From positions 2,632,501 through 2,696,500 of the forward strand of contig WPIO01000043.1 of NCBI GenBank assembly GCA_009760855.2: a stretch of 64,000 nt of DNA, given 5' to 3'. Source of the DNA: Cristatella mucedo. Lineage: Eukaryota; Bryozoa; Phylactolaemata; Cristatellidae. Positions 1 through 52,370 of the stretch are shown here, one piece after another. Made by a program: the position numbers and the translations under genes. Under the pieces are notes generated by a model, which had not been told where the DNA came from, did not search any database, and saw only the letters and a list, made by a program, of their open reading frames with translations. How positions within the stretch are numbered: position 1 is the first letter of the stretch; every line of letters starts with the position of its first letter.

Positions 1-1680
1 GTACGAAGGAGCCAAGCCGTGGCGGGTCTTGTGGGTCAGCGTAAGGACTTTGCTCTGTATCCTTTGCTCAACCGGCAACCATCCTAGCTCTTTCAGCAGA
101 GGTGACACGTGCTCAAACCGCTGGGACTTGAAGACCAGCCTTGCAGCCATATTCATAGTCAGCTGTAGTGGCATAATGGCTTTCTTTGGCAGCCCAGCCA
201 AAAGGAAATTACAATAATCAAGCCGAGACAGAACTAAAGAGCTAGTTAAATATTTTACAGGCCACTGTGAGACAGCTTCTAATCTTGGATAGGGATTGGA
301 TGTGATGGCTAGCTGTAGAAGCAGTCTTCTGAATGAAGCTTTTGAAATTGAGGCAGCTGTCGAACACGACACCTAGATTACGAGCACGTGGTGAAGGTCG
401 CACAATAGCATCACCTATTAGAACAGCAAAGCCTTTTAATCCAGCCACACGCTTAGGGTGTCCTATGAGCAGCAGCTCGGTTTTATCGTCATTTAATTTC
501 AGGAAGTTTTCCGACATCCAGGATCGAATATCGGCAAGGCAAGCATTCAGTTTCTCAGTTGCTGCAGCTGACCACAACGGTTTAAATGACAAATACAACT
601 GAGTATCGTCAGCATAGAAGTGATATCCTATTCCAAGGGTCTTAATCACATTTCCCAGAGGTTGTGTATAAATGGAGAACAGCAAGGGACCGAGTACAGA
701 CCCTTGAGGGACTCCACAGGTGACCCTTCTCATGTCTGAGACCTGACCCCCACACGACACGGATTGAACACGATCAGACAAGTAGGATTTAAACCACGCC
801 AGTGCTTCGTCTGCCAGACCGATCGTTGTTCTCAATCGTTCAAGCAGAACTTCGTGATCAATGGTGTCGAAGGCAGCAGACAGATCTAGCAGAGCTAGGG
901 CAGTGACAATCCCGTCGTCGTTGCCACGTAGAATGTCATTGTTAACACGGATGAGAGCAGTTTCAGTAGAGTGCTGCCTCTTAAACCCTGATTGAAATGT
1001 TTCTGACATTCCAATATTTTCAATATGTTCAACTAGCAGCTTAGCAACAATTTTTTCAAGAATCTTTTATAAGAACGGAAGAAGGGAAACTGGACGATAG
1101 TTTGCTAGGACCTCTGTGTCTAATCCAGGCTTTTTATGAATAGGTCTAACGATTGCCGATTTGAAGGACTTGGGGGACGACCCCTTTTCCCAAAGTAGCA
1201 TTACAAATCTTGGTTATGGCAGCACTAAGTTGGTCTGCAAGTGAAGACCACAGAGATAAAGGTATATGGGCTTCAGGAGACGAGCTCTTTTTGCTAGACC
1301 TTATTAAGGCAGCCACATCACAGGCAGAAACATCGGAAAACCTTTTAAGAAAGGTCACAGGTTGAGGAACGGCGATTGCTTTGGTCGGAGGGGGCTTAAT
1401 GGAGGCACGAATGTGCACAATTTTTTCAGTAAAGAAGGCTGAAAACTTTTCGGCTGAGCCCTTAATATCTGGGGAGTCAGACCTCAAAGCATCGGCCAGT
1501 AAATGGTTTACTGTCTTATAAATCTGTTTAGTGTACAGTTGTCCAAGAATTTTTGAATCATGGCAGCTGAGCGATGCTTTATGTAGAAATAGCAGCTGTC
1601 TTACAGTTCGTGTTATTGTTTCGGGCTGCCATTTGTGCCGGGCCTTCGGAGGCCATAGCACGAGAACGCTCCAGCGAAAC
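1..1680 (-). mobile_element. LINE-A relic: linker, reverse transcriptase and part of the C-terminal region (window cuts its 3' end)
   Basis: Degenerate non-LTR retrotransposon. Reading leftward there is a linker region (about 1661-1146), a YRPVSLLP block (about 1110), RT motif A LDLSAAFDTIDH (about 895-860), motif B GVPQGSVLGPLLF (about 735-695), an intact YADD catalytic box (616-605), LKLNDDKTE and NLGVVFD, then the C-terminal region typical of CR1/L2-like LINEs running off the window. The ORF is not functional: there is a frameshift near 1146, an in-frame stop just after the YRPVSLLP block, and another frame break near 242. The best uninterrupted piece is 242-1009 (255 residues). Upstream of about 1680 I see no further LINE sequence, so it is 5' truncated. 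Clade assignment is inferred from motif wording only. Confidence 0.9.
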
Positions 1681-3964
1681 CTCTTGAAATTTGGTGGGTA
1701 AATCTGATGTACTGTTACCTATAATTTAGAACGAATGCCGTAGTGGTGCAAAGCACTTTCTCATACATTTCAGCCGTATTACAGCTTATTCAAGTTAAGG
1801 CTGGCTTAACCTGGTCATCTGAGACCCTAGGGCGATAACGCGAAAGTGAAACTGATTTATATTTGGCAAGCAAACGCATAACACCATTCTGTATGATTTG
1901 AAATCAAAACCAGCTTTTATGACGTTTGTTGTAGAAGCGGCAAACTGATCGCAGTTATTCGTAGGATTTGGAAAACATAATATAATCTAGCCGGCCTATT
2001 GCGTTGGAGGGGGCCTATCAAAGAGCTTGCATGCCTTTGTGCGTACAAGTAGGGTCAGGTTTCGACGCAGATGGTTCTCGTAAGAGGCTATGCTCTAATT
2101 CTCTTTAACTTTCGCTGGACGTGGTTGAGTTGTATTGAAGTCCGACTGCCACTTGGAGGTAGCTCACCGTTGCAATACAGATCTGCTTGACTGCCTCTGC
2201 TAGTCGTAGAGCTTCGCCTGTAAGCCCGAGTGACGTTGCCGTGTCGCTGTAGCGAGTCGCACGCGTCCCCCGATGACTGAAAGGAATTCGAAGAGCCGTG
2301 GGCTTTTCTAGGAAAACTGCTTTACATCGGTGGGTGTTCTGCACCTGGCCTCGGCTGGCTTGTTTTATGGCAATTCTTTCCCAAATTGACTAACAGGCTA
2401 TTCAACTGAAGGCTATACTACTGAGCGAGGCAATGTCGAGCTGGCACGTGCTCGAGAGTTGAGGGGGCTACATCGCCAGCACTGGCACCACATCCAGCTC
2501 ATGGGTGGGTTCAAGCCGGCAGTGGTGGCTTGAGCTGGTGGCAGCTGACATCGGAGAGCCACTCGCCACACCCACCAGCCACGCGAAAGCCCTCTCCCCA
2601 CACCAGCCTTCGCTCCTCCCATATACCGGCTGGAAACTCCAGGCTATCGCTGGCTGTAGCGGCCTCGCACCGGCCGCCGCCGACGCCAGCCGAAGTCTGT
2701 ATCCCTTCAGCAAAGCAGCCTTGAAGAAGCGAACCCCCTAGTGGCACTAGGGGTTACGAGTGGGCAGCAGAGTAGTCAACTCAGGCGCCTACGTGGCGGC
2801 GGCCGACCGGCATGCTGCAGCGCCGATCGCCATACGTGCCGGGCCTGTCACCCATTCGCCGAGTGACTCGCAGGAGCTTCGAGTTCTGCTGTCAGAGCAA
2901 GACATTCCATGAGGGTTTCGCTTGTGGCAGGTGCGTGGCCTCGAAATAGGGAGCCGTCAAACGGTCCCTCGGTTTGGAGGGGCGCACGAATCGCTGGCCA
3001 TTTGCTGTTTCTCGAACCTGCTTGAATGCGGGAGAACAGGGCACCCCGAAGCGCTCGCCCCACACTTTTCGCGCAATAAAAATGAATCTTTTTTATTTTT
3101 GTCTAGCCCAACGGTCACGAACAACGACAGCAGCATGCCGTCCATGTCAGACGGCATGGACGTAAAGGATGAAAACCCTGGTGGGGTGGTCTCATATACT
3201 GAGGTATCAGAGCATGCAATTATTGGCTCTATACCTCCTCATCGCTAGCTATACTCTGAAGCGCTTGCTCAACCACGTGGCAGTCTCTGTTGTGCACGGT
3301 GCACACTGCAAAGTTACTCGAGTTCAGTAGCTGCTGTGATGTGCTGGTCACAGCTGCCTGGGAATGCATCTATCGCGGCCATTGCATGTCTTACATCTCC
3401 CTACGTCTTTGAAGCAGCCTCATCACATCGAATCGATGCCAGACCCATTAAGCTAGTAGCCTTGTCTGCCACAAGGTCACACATGCTGAATTCCTAAGGC
3501 AAGGCGACCTTCACGATTTTGAATGTCCTTCTGCGAATGCTTGCAAGCTGGTTGCAGGTATAGTTATAGTAGCCGGCTTCTTGAGCACGCCAAACGTAGT
3601 GTCGTTTCGCAAGTCCTTCTTTTATAGCAAGAACGTTTTTCTTGAAGCCTCAATTTTATTCTAGACATGGACAGCTGGATCTTTGTGCTTGCTACATTCG
3701 GACTTGTTACATATACGGTAACGTTGTTACACATACATAAGTCATAGGTCGGACTAGACTAGTCTGCACTGTGGCACGATACTGCCGTCATGTCGCCCCA
3801 CCCCAAGTGGCCACCCAGGCTCCACCTGCGTAATGGGCGTGCGTAGTACGTGACTTTCGGCAGCATCCGTGACGTCTGTGGGCCAAGCAGAATTGATGAC
3901 GATGAATGGGTGCACCGGTCACGTGAAAGCACACATCGTCGCACTCCACAATTTCTGCTAATCA
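1681..3964. other. No recognisable gene; GC-rich anonymous DNA with two small palindromes
   Basis: Several short overlapping ORFs on both strands between 2.4 and 3.25 kb come from GC-rich composition, and none shows a family motif. Two perfect inverted repeats stand out: a 19-bp palindrome at 2735-2753 (arms CCCCTAGTG/CACTAGGGG, one-base spacer) and a hairpin at 3134-3158 (arms CATGCCGTC/GACGGCATG, seven-base loop). Function unknown. Confidence 0.5.
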
Positions 3965-4125
3965 GCCAGCATGAGCAGTCATTGGGCTCACTCTTCCAGA
4001 CCGAGGTCGTGGGTTCGATCTTGCAGTTAGCGATCCTTTCTTGCCAACTCCAAGCAGTGGTTAGAGCCGTTAAGGCTCTTCTGTCACTATCCGAATGAAG
4101 CTGTTAAATCAGCAATATTTACTGA
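3965..4125 (+). mobile_element. SINE-1 copy, diverged, plus orientation
   Basis: Contains the tRNA B-box-like core gtgggttcgatcttgcag at about 4009-4026. The body then matches other SINE-1 copies (aggctcttctgtcac near 4075) and the end resembles the family 3' end (gttaaatcagcaatatttac). The A-box end is degraded. This is the only clear plus-strand copy; the others in the window lie on the minus strand. Confidence 0.6.
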
Positions 4126-4194
4126 TTATATGGGGAGCTTCATTCATCTTTCTCTTCGGCACAGTTCCCGTGTGGGTGGCCCTCACGTCTACTA

Positions 4195-4760
4195 CCTACC
4201 TAAGGTTTAGTGCTAAGTGCTTAGTGGTAGAAGTCGGTGAGATCATTGTGAGCTTTGAAATGGAAGTGAATTATATCGGGGTGAACATTTTCTGCTTCAG
4301 GTCAGATACATTTTGCTGCACATGTAAATGATTACGGTAAAAAAGGCTCAAGATGTTCGATGACTTATGACAGCGGTATGTATATAACCAAACTTTTTAA
4401 AGTCGTGAATAACATGCAGAGCCGAACTGGCAATTGAAGTTTCCCTTCTATACGTGTAGTAAGAGGTATGGATTTTACCAGGCATAAACTTACACTGTAA
4501 GTGAAGCTGTATAAGTCACAAGATTGCATCTCAACAAGCTTCACGCATGTATCTCGGTCTAATAAGGTTCGACCAGTTGGAATATAAGTCGCACATGATG
4601 ACATTCGTTGTGTTGATATGCTGCTTACGGTTGACATCCGGGTTAGGCGTGGTTTGCATAACCATTGGCACGTCAGCATCAATGTTGATCGTTAAGGTTG
4701 AACTTGATCCGTCGTGCCAAAGAAGCAGATTAAGCCGGACATTTAATGCTTTCGCAGTGA
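4195..4760 (-). repeat. R3 unclassified dispersed repeat, inverted copy
   Basis: The reverse complement aligns by eye over several blocks with 17889-18460. Shared blocks include gttgagatgca followed by cttgt, gtaaaatccata, and tcatc..acgtc.tg.agc. Its right part (about 4620-4665: cttacggttgacatccggg, then cgtggtttgcataaccatt) matches a third copy at 7655-7710. There is no coding capacity. I do not recognise the family. Confidence 0.6.
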
Positions 4761-5019
4761 AGGAGCAAGAAAGGTCCGAGCACAGAGCCCTAAGGAATAC
4801 TATTTGAAAGGAGCTTGACAGCAGATTGATTGCAAGATGCAACACATGCACTTTCCAAAATAGACCAAGATGGCCCGAGCGCCAACGTATAGCTCTACTT
4901 CCTCAAAACCTGGCAAAAAAGTCAAATGTCAGGAATCTTCAATGCTGGAGAAGTGGACTTCTGAAAACTTGCTAGAAAACTTGCAGATACTTAAAATTGC
5001 TCACATTTGAGCTAGCTTA

Positions 5020-5478
5020 GGCAAGGATACTCCAGATGAGCTAGTCCATGTATGTGTAACGTCCCATCACGTCTTCTGTAACTCACTACTATTGTCTTCC
5101 TGCCGGTACTTAAGGATGCCGACGGTGAGTGCAGGACTCGGCAGCTAAGCTTGTCGTGAAAATGTCTCTTACCAGGCTGTATCAATGCTCGTCGGCCAGC
5201 ACTGTCTCCCAACCAAGCAGCTTATTGACTTTAATGTACTGTCAATCGGTTTTAGGTACCTTCCTTCTCTGACTCCAGCTTACCTATCACACCTACACCA
5301 CAACCAGGATAGGCATCGTGCTACCAGCTTTTCTGAATCCAAACATTTAGCAATACCTTGTATGTACTTCAAATCTTATCTGAAGAGCATGCTTCCTTTG
5401 CAGCAAATGTAAAGTGTCTAGAAAAAGATTGAGTTCTCTGAGGGCACTATATCAAATGTATTATTATTATTATTATAC
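5020..5478 (+). mobile_element. LINE-B relic, C-terminal region plus 3' tail
   Basis: Degraded match to the LINE-B C-terminal reading frame (lvhvcvtsHHVFCNSLL, then idfnvlsigfrylpsltpaylshl). An internal deletion joins this to the 3' UTR (gcagcaaatgtaaagtgtct, ttgagttctctgagggc), ending in (ATT)n at about 5460-5478. Several stops and frame breaks. Confidence 0.7.
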
Positions 5479-5862
5479 CTCCAGCCGACCTATCTGAAAA
5501 ACGTCGCCATCAAACAATGCATCGTGCCTCCAGCTCTTCCGACCTGATTGGCTGTGCCGCAAACAGTACTTAATCATTTGGAGAGAGTGTCTTTAGGTTG
5601 TATGCTCCAAAAACCGGGACTTCACCCACGACTGACGTCATGACATCGTCTGACTTGACAACATTTAAAAAGAGACTAAATGCATAGCTGTTCCTCACAA
5701 TGTTTGCTTGTCACGAGTATTGTCCATTGTCTGCTTCTGCATGCAGACTACATAATCACTTATCACAAGACAGGCTTCCTTACAGGTACATTTAAAGTAC
5801 CTAGAAAGGGATTTACTTTTCTTAGGGAACTATACAAATATCTTATTATTATTATTATTGCT
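5479..5862 (+). mobile_element. LINE-B-like relic, second divergent copy in the same orientation
   Basis: Follows the preceding copy directly. The LINE C-terminal block gacttgacaacatttaaaaa (about 5652-5671) and a 3' UTR (acctagaaagggatttactt, ttcttagggaactatacaaa) end in (ATT)n at about 5840-5858. The tail wording is closer to that of the SINE-2 elements than to main-type LINE-B. Confidence 0.6.
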
Positions 5863-5866
5863 ATTA

Positions 5867-5966
5867 CTAGTCTGTTAACATCGGAGACTTTAGCAGTGAC
5901 AAAGACCCAAGACTGCTAGTCTGTTAACATCGGAGACTTTAGCAGTGACAAAGACCCAAGACTGCT
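5867..5966 (+). repeat. Direct duplication, 49-bp period, two near-identical units
   Basis: The unit starting ctagtctgttaacatcggag occurs at 5867 and again at 5916 with no visible difference. It lies immediately 3' of the (ATT)n tail of a LINE relic. A recent local duplication, or an assembly artefact. Confidence 0.85.
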
Positions 5967-6800
5967 CTGTAAAGGATCGCTTGCAAAAGCCGAGCCTTCC
6001 TCTGGCTGTGGCACAGCCAGCAAGCTTGAACAGTTGGTACACTATTCGTGATTCATTGTTTTTTTTATGACAGGTAGTGAGTGAGAAATTGAAAATAAAA
6101 CTGCAGCCAGCCCACGGAGACGCTGCACTCAGAAAGCTGATGAAAAGTGGCCTGGAAAGTAGGGGCCAAAAAATAAAAACGAAAAAGGACCATCGAGCTA
6201 AACAGACGATGTAGACTGAGCACCCTTATCTGGAATTGCAAGTCAGCTGCAGTGCTGCTGTGCGACCGGGCACGGGACCAAGGAAGCCCAGCGCCTACTC
6301 CTGTTTGAACTGTGCCGCCTCCGCAGCCGCTGAAGGCAGGCAGACGCACAGGCTTGGCAGACGCACAGGTTTGGCAGCTCCTCACTGCTGAGCACACAAA
6401 CAGTTGAAAGGAAAGAGGGAGAGTGCTGCGAGCCGGCTTCAGTCGCCACGACTCTCGGCTGCACGATCAGGGAACTGGGGGACAGGATGCGAAATGATGC
6501 AGGTTGCTGATTTTCGAACATGCTCAGCCTCCTGTGCCCGGGAAGGAGAGAGTTGATAGGCAGTACGCTCCATGCCAGCTCCGAGATCACTGGCGACAGC
6601 ATGGCCCCTGGCCCAGTGGACTGCATCGCATTACAGTGCTGACTAGCTGTGGTGCATGCCCAAGGCCCCTCAAGAAGCAGTGACGCATGAGGTTAAGGCT
6701 GTGAAGGTCTGCAGCAGAGCAAGCTTTTCCACCAAGGGCTCTTCGTCCAGAGTGCTGAGTAAACAGTCGGTGACGCAGGGGGGGGGGCAAGGAAGAACAA
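5967..6800 (-). other. 3' flank / probable 3' UTR of the SLC41 gene
   Basis: Lies directly downstream of the SLC41 stop codon (6801-6803, minus strand). No repeat family is recognised, and the short ORFs on both strands have no family motif. A small direct repeat (ggcagacgcacaggcttggc / ggcagacgcacaggtttggc) lies near 6337-6377. I could not identify a convincing minus-strand AATAAA, so the transcript end is unknown. Confidence 0.4.
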
Positions 6801-48080
<41,280 letters not shown>

Positions 48081-48851
48081 GCCGCCGAACTACACAGCGA
48101 GCACGAGCACATGCCGGCCCACAGAGCCCTGGCTGTGCTGCTGCACTATCACTGGGCAGCTTCGGGATGGTGGGGGAAGGGAGGGGTGCAGCTCTGCAGC
48201 CAGCAGAGGCACTGCCGGTATGCGGGCCTGCGCTACCAGCAGCCTCGCGAGGGTGCTGGCATCGCGACCCGAAAGGTCGAGGACGGGAACGAACTCGACC
48301 GACATCGGCTGCTGGCTCTGCCAGCAAACAGCTGCTACGACTCGGCCGAAACCGTCAGCGGCCTAACGAGTGGCCGAATCGCTGGCACGGTGCAGAAAGC
48401 AGGACACATAGCGGCAGTTGCAAACCGCCGCTGCCGCAGAATCGAGCCAAAGAGTCAGGGCGAGGCGAACTGCCCTTGGGCCGATGGGGCGACGAACCAT
48501 TTTCAAACGGCCGGCTAGAGTGGGAGGTTCGCGACGACAGATGATCTGGCCAGCTTGCCCCTCGGATGCACGCTGGACTGCTGACGCTCCGGTCGACCGC
48601 TGGCGTGCCCAGCCAAACAGCTCCGGACACACGCTTCGTTACACCGCTTCGCGCTCGTCTCTAGCGCCGGCCGGAACCGCGAAGGGGCTAGCCACGACGA
48701 CTCGAAGCAGCCCCGCAGCCGCGACCCAAGTTCAGCACTGTTGGCAGGCGGACAAAGGTCACGACCTCTACAGCATGGAGGGGGCGCGACCGTGAAACTG
48801 CGGGGCGTCCCCGGGAACGCGGCCGGACTCGAATTTCCGCGCGCAGCGCCC

Positions 48852-48892
48852 CTCCCCATCCCGCCCCGCCGCGCGACAGGGCGCTTTATAAA
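48852..48892 (+). promoter_or_regulatory. Core promoter: GC boxes and TATA box
   Basis: GC-box-like cccatcccgccccgcc (about 48855-48870) lies just upstream of TTTATAAA at 48885-48892. The expected start site is about 25-32 bases downstream (about 48916-48924). The TATA octamer is its own reverse complement, so it could also act on the minus strand, toward SLC41. Confidence 0.65.
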
Positions 48893-48917
48893 CCCGGCGT
48901 GCGCTCCGCTCGGCCCG

Positions 48918-48959
48918 ATTCGTGTCGCGATCGCACGACCGCCGTCAACTCTCTCGCAG
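48918..48959 (+). other. Putative non-coding first exon of a plus-strand gene
   Basis: From the predicted start site to a donor, tctctcgcag|gtaggc (GT at 48960). No ATG in this stretch. If real, it is a 5' UTR exon spliced to a distant coding exon, perhaps 63801-63976. Start position is inferred from the TATA box only. Confidence 0.45.
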
Positions 48960-49708
48960 GTAGGCACGCCGCCTGCATCTATCAGCTCAGCAGCGATTTC
49001 AATGGAGACTTCTGTCGGAAACGTCTTCGGTCTTCCTGTTCCATTCGGCGAGGACGCTCCCGAGCGGGCGCTCGATCTAACCGCGGGGCAGCGGCAGCGC
49101 CGGCCAGGTGGCCGGCGGCTGGCCATGCGCTGAGCAGGCGTTCGCTGACCTTGACTAGCGGGTCAAGCGAGCTCATTCGCAGGTAGCCTCCCTCCATCCT
49201 CGCCCTTGCCGCCGCCTCAGCCGCCGCACTGTGCCACTCCTCTACTGCTGCTGCTGCCGCTCGGCGCCGGAGTGCGGGCCGTATTGTTTTCGCCGTACTA
49301 CCTGAAGCGAAGCTTCGCCGTCGGAGTACTCCGTCTAGCCAGCGTTCGTCGGCACCATCCGCTGCGGCAGCCGAACTGGCCGCGGCCTCCATCCGTTCGC
49401 TGCCGCCACCCGTTAGCCGGACGCTGCGTTCGACCCGGCCGGCACCCCGACGCTACCGGTCGAATCCTTCTAGCGGCGCTAGCCTGCAAGAGAGCCGCCG
49501 CCGAGCGAGGCGCCTCGCCCACTGCTGACCCGCCGCTGCCGCCGCCGCCAGGGGCTTCTCCAATGTCGCTTCGCCGATCGTCCCAGTCTTGGCGCTTGGC
49601 CGTTGGCCCCGGTGCCTCGAACGTGCGATAACGAGCCGCTGGAGCTGGCCGTTTCTATTGGACAGTTGGGCGGCAGAGATTATGCTCAGCGACAGAGCAG
49701 AGGCTGCA

Positions 49709-49730
49709 GGGGGTGGGGTGGGGTGGGGTG
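49709..49730 (+). repeat. (GGGGT)n short tandem repeat, G-quadruplex candidate
   Basis: gggggtggggtggggtgggg: four G runs separated by single T bases, at the edge of the CpG-rich block. Confidence 0.85.
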
Positions 49731-50931
49731 GTAGAACCCTGGTTAGTTACCCCATGTTCCGGCTGGAGACTGGAGGACCACCTGTTTCCGGGCGCTGTCG
49801 CTTGTATCCTACCAGCTAGCCGGTCGCCGGGTCCCAGGCTGTAACCAACGACGTCTGTACAAATGTGCACGCCACTGCCTAAGCATTACCATCCCTGTAA
49901 CCTGTAGAGATGACGAGAATTTCGCAGCAACTCTAAAAGCATTAGCTGCCGCAGCACGGACTTAAAACCGGCAGTGTAACTCGGCTCAGTTTCTAAATCC
50001 AAGCCGCCGCCGTGAACTATACGTTTCTCATATGCTGCGTCCTCTTTCATGAATGTGGCAATCACTGATCCAGTGGTGAGACCTTTTGTTCCTTCAGACG
50101 ATGTCTAAATCCAGAATTTGCTGTAATTTGTGGTGCAGAAAACAGCACACGCTTTTGGGTTCTTCCATGTGTGGAGGAAAAGTATATCCGGATCGGCTGT
50201 CTAGATATTGAGACTTGCTTTGCCACTGTTTGCCTATGTTTGCCTATGTAGGTACGTCTTTTAGTTCGGTTAAGGATAAGTTCGCCGACTCCCGGGTGTT
50301 CGGCAGTAGTATGTTGACCCCAGATTAGCTTTTCTTACGAGGCTACCAGAGTCATCGAGCTGCTATTTCCTTTCCAGCTGCCTGGCTGCCGAGCTGGCCG
50401 GGTCGTTGCTGATGGTGAGAGCAACAATATCAGATACCCATAGGCAGCTGTGCCCAGCAGCCTAGGGGTAAGCTCCGACCAGGGTCATCGGCTTGCCAAT
50501 TTAATTTCGAGCTCCTTGCCTGTGAGTCACTCAGTCTCAGAGCCACTCAGCCCACCAGTCTACCCTGCAGACCATTTCATTACCAGCTGCTGGTTCAGCT
50601 GCTGTTGCATCAGTTACTGCTGCCACTGGCTCTGATGGTGCTGCTTCTGCTTCTGCTACTGCCACAGCCTTTGCAGCTTAAGCCTCGGCTACTGTTGCTA
50701 CTGCCTCCACTGCTGCTTTTGCTATTGATGCTGGTGCCTCCTGGTGCCTTCCAGCACAGTTTCTGGTGCTGCATCTGCCTCTGCTTCCGGTAGAGGACAC
50801 CCGGCCTGCTCTGTTTATAATTAATTTTGGCTCGAGGAGAAATGGTTGAGCAAAGCAGATGCAGCTCCCTCTAAGTCACGTGCCGATTCACATGCAGCTT
50901 ACAAACACCACTATGTACTGTTGTGTCCTGT
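49731..50931. other. Anonymous sequence with a GCT-rich low-complexity tract
   Basis: No exon recognised. From 50581 to 50790 imperfect ctgctgttg, gctgcttctgcttctgctac units give a Leu-rich spurious frame. Confidence 0.45.
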
Positions 50932-51220
50932 CAAGCACCTCTGTCTGTAACTCCACAAAGCCACAAAGACAATGTGGGTGTTACGAAGGAGTGCTTTGTA
51001 TAGCATATTCACAGCCTAAGCTGCTTTCGGTACGCATTCGGTAGCCAATAGATTTCACCTCTCACCACATGGAGAAAGTGGGAAGCATAGCAGAGTCAGG
51101 AGAGCAGTTGAGGTAGTGAGTAGCACGGAAGTAGCAGCTCAGGACCGCTGAAAATGATGAGCCATATGTCTGCAGTAGAAGAGTAGTTGTCGTTGCATAA
51201 GAGTTGAGGAATAGGCTAGC
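50932..51220 (-). mobile_element. LINE-A 3' end, inverted
   Basis: cctctgtctgtaactccaca, aagacaatgtgggtgttacg, gcattcggtagccaatagat, gagagcagttgaggtagtga. Broken off by the following (CA)n array. Confidence 0.85.
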
Positions 51221-51224
51221 AAGC

Positions 51225-51259
51225 CCACACACACATGCACGCACACACACGTGCACGTT

Positions 51260-51325
<66 letters not shown>
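51225..51325. repeat. (CA)n microsatellite
   Basis: Imperfect at the left (cacacacatgcacgcac, cgcgcgcac), perfect CA over about 51268-51324. It abuts a truncated LINE-A. Confidence 0.97.
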
Positions 51326-51327
<2 letters not shown>

Positions 51328-51469
51328 AGTGCATGCTTGCGTGCATGTGCTTACACTCACATATACATACATGGCGGCCAACCAGGCAGGCACACATACA
51401 CGAGTCTCTTTCCCACCGTCGACCACAATCTCACTGGAATAGCATATTTCTAAAGCTGAACGAACAACG

Positions 51470-52370
51470 TGAAGACCAACGTAGCGGTGCAGTTTGACAG
51501 CCAAACTGATGCGCCAGCTCGTGACCTCGGGTCTGGACTGGTGTAATTCCCTGAATCAGTACTCAAGGCTTGTACCCTCAATCGACTGCTACTGATGCAG
51601 AAATCGGCAGCTCGTCTGCTCTACCTTAAATAAAAATAAATCCTAGCTGATTAAACAGCCTCTTTCTGTATAGCGACAGAAGAGCCTTTACGGCTATCGC
51701 CACCGCTTGCAGTGGCGATAAAGAATCGCCTACCGCAGGAATCGAACCCACGACCTTGGGGCCGAGGTCGTGAAAGCAACCGCCTTACCTAGTGCGCCAT
51801 CACGGCTACCTTCAACTGCCGTAGGAGCTGCATGGCACCACCGTTATCTGAGCTTCCCTGGCTTCCTATCAAGTAGCGAACCGACTTCAACATCTTCACT
51901 CCCTGGCATACAGAACACTCAAACGATTTGCACCTGGGCTGGCACTCTGACCTCCTTGCTCTTTCAGTGAGCTCTTTTGGTACCTGCTTCTCGTCTCGTG
52001 CGTGGTCGTCTTGCCAATCCTCGAGCTACATTTTAATATTTCGGTGACCGAGCCTTCACTTCACCTGGCCCGAAAGATCTCGATCTAGCTTTGAGCTTCT
52101 GTCACCGAGCGAATTGAATTTCATCATTTAAAGGTAAGCTGAAAACGTACCTGTTCCACTCAGCATTCATGCGCCCCATAAAAGAATACGTCTTTTAATT
52201 TCTGAGGGCTTTGCGTGCTTACCTGTGCATAACTCGGTGCCTGTTAGCACCCAGATGTCCTACTAACCAGTTGCCCGGAGTGTCTGCTTATGCTTGTGCA
52301 AGCTTGTCTAAGCTTGATGACTTGCATGTCACTAAGCATTGTTGCTTTGCTTGAATGGAGATATATTGAG
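51470..52370 (+). mobile_element. LINE-C relic, C-terminal region and 3' UTR, split by a SINE-1
   Basis: 5' part has GLDWCNSLNQ-like wording and aatcggcagctcgtctgctc. After a minus-strand SINE-1 (51629-51807) it continues with gagcttccctggcttcctat (equivalent to LHWLPIK), ttcggtgaccgagccttcac (FGDRAF) and aaaggtaagctgaaaacgta (FKGKLKTYLF). Its UTR has gcttgtctaagcttgatgac. Heavily mutated. Confidence 0.65.
51629..51807 (-). mobile_element. SINE-1 copy, best preserved, with target-site duplication
   Basis: Reverse strand: agccgtgatggcgcactagg (A-box region), taaggcggttgctttcacga, gtgggttcgattcctgcgg (B box), aaggctcttctgtcgctata, ending taatcagctaggatttattt. Flanking taccttaaa (about 51621) and taccttcaa (about 51807) look like a target-site duplication. 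This copy defines the family. Confidence 0.92.

Noticed and set aside
48515-49631. Many long overlapping frames on both strands (up to 203 residues)
   Set aside because: GC-rich CpG-island DNA lacks stop codons by composition. The products are low-complexity Ala/Arg/Pro and contradict each other in strand and frame.
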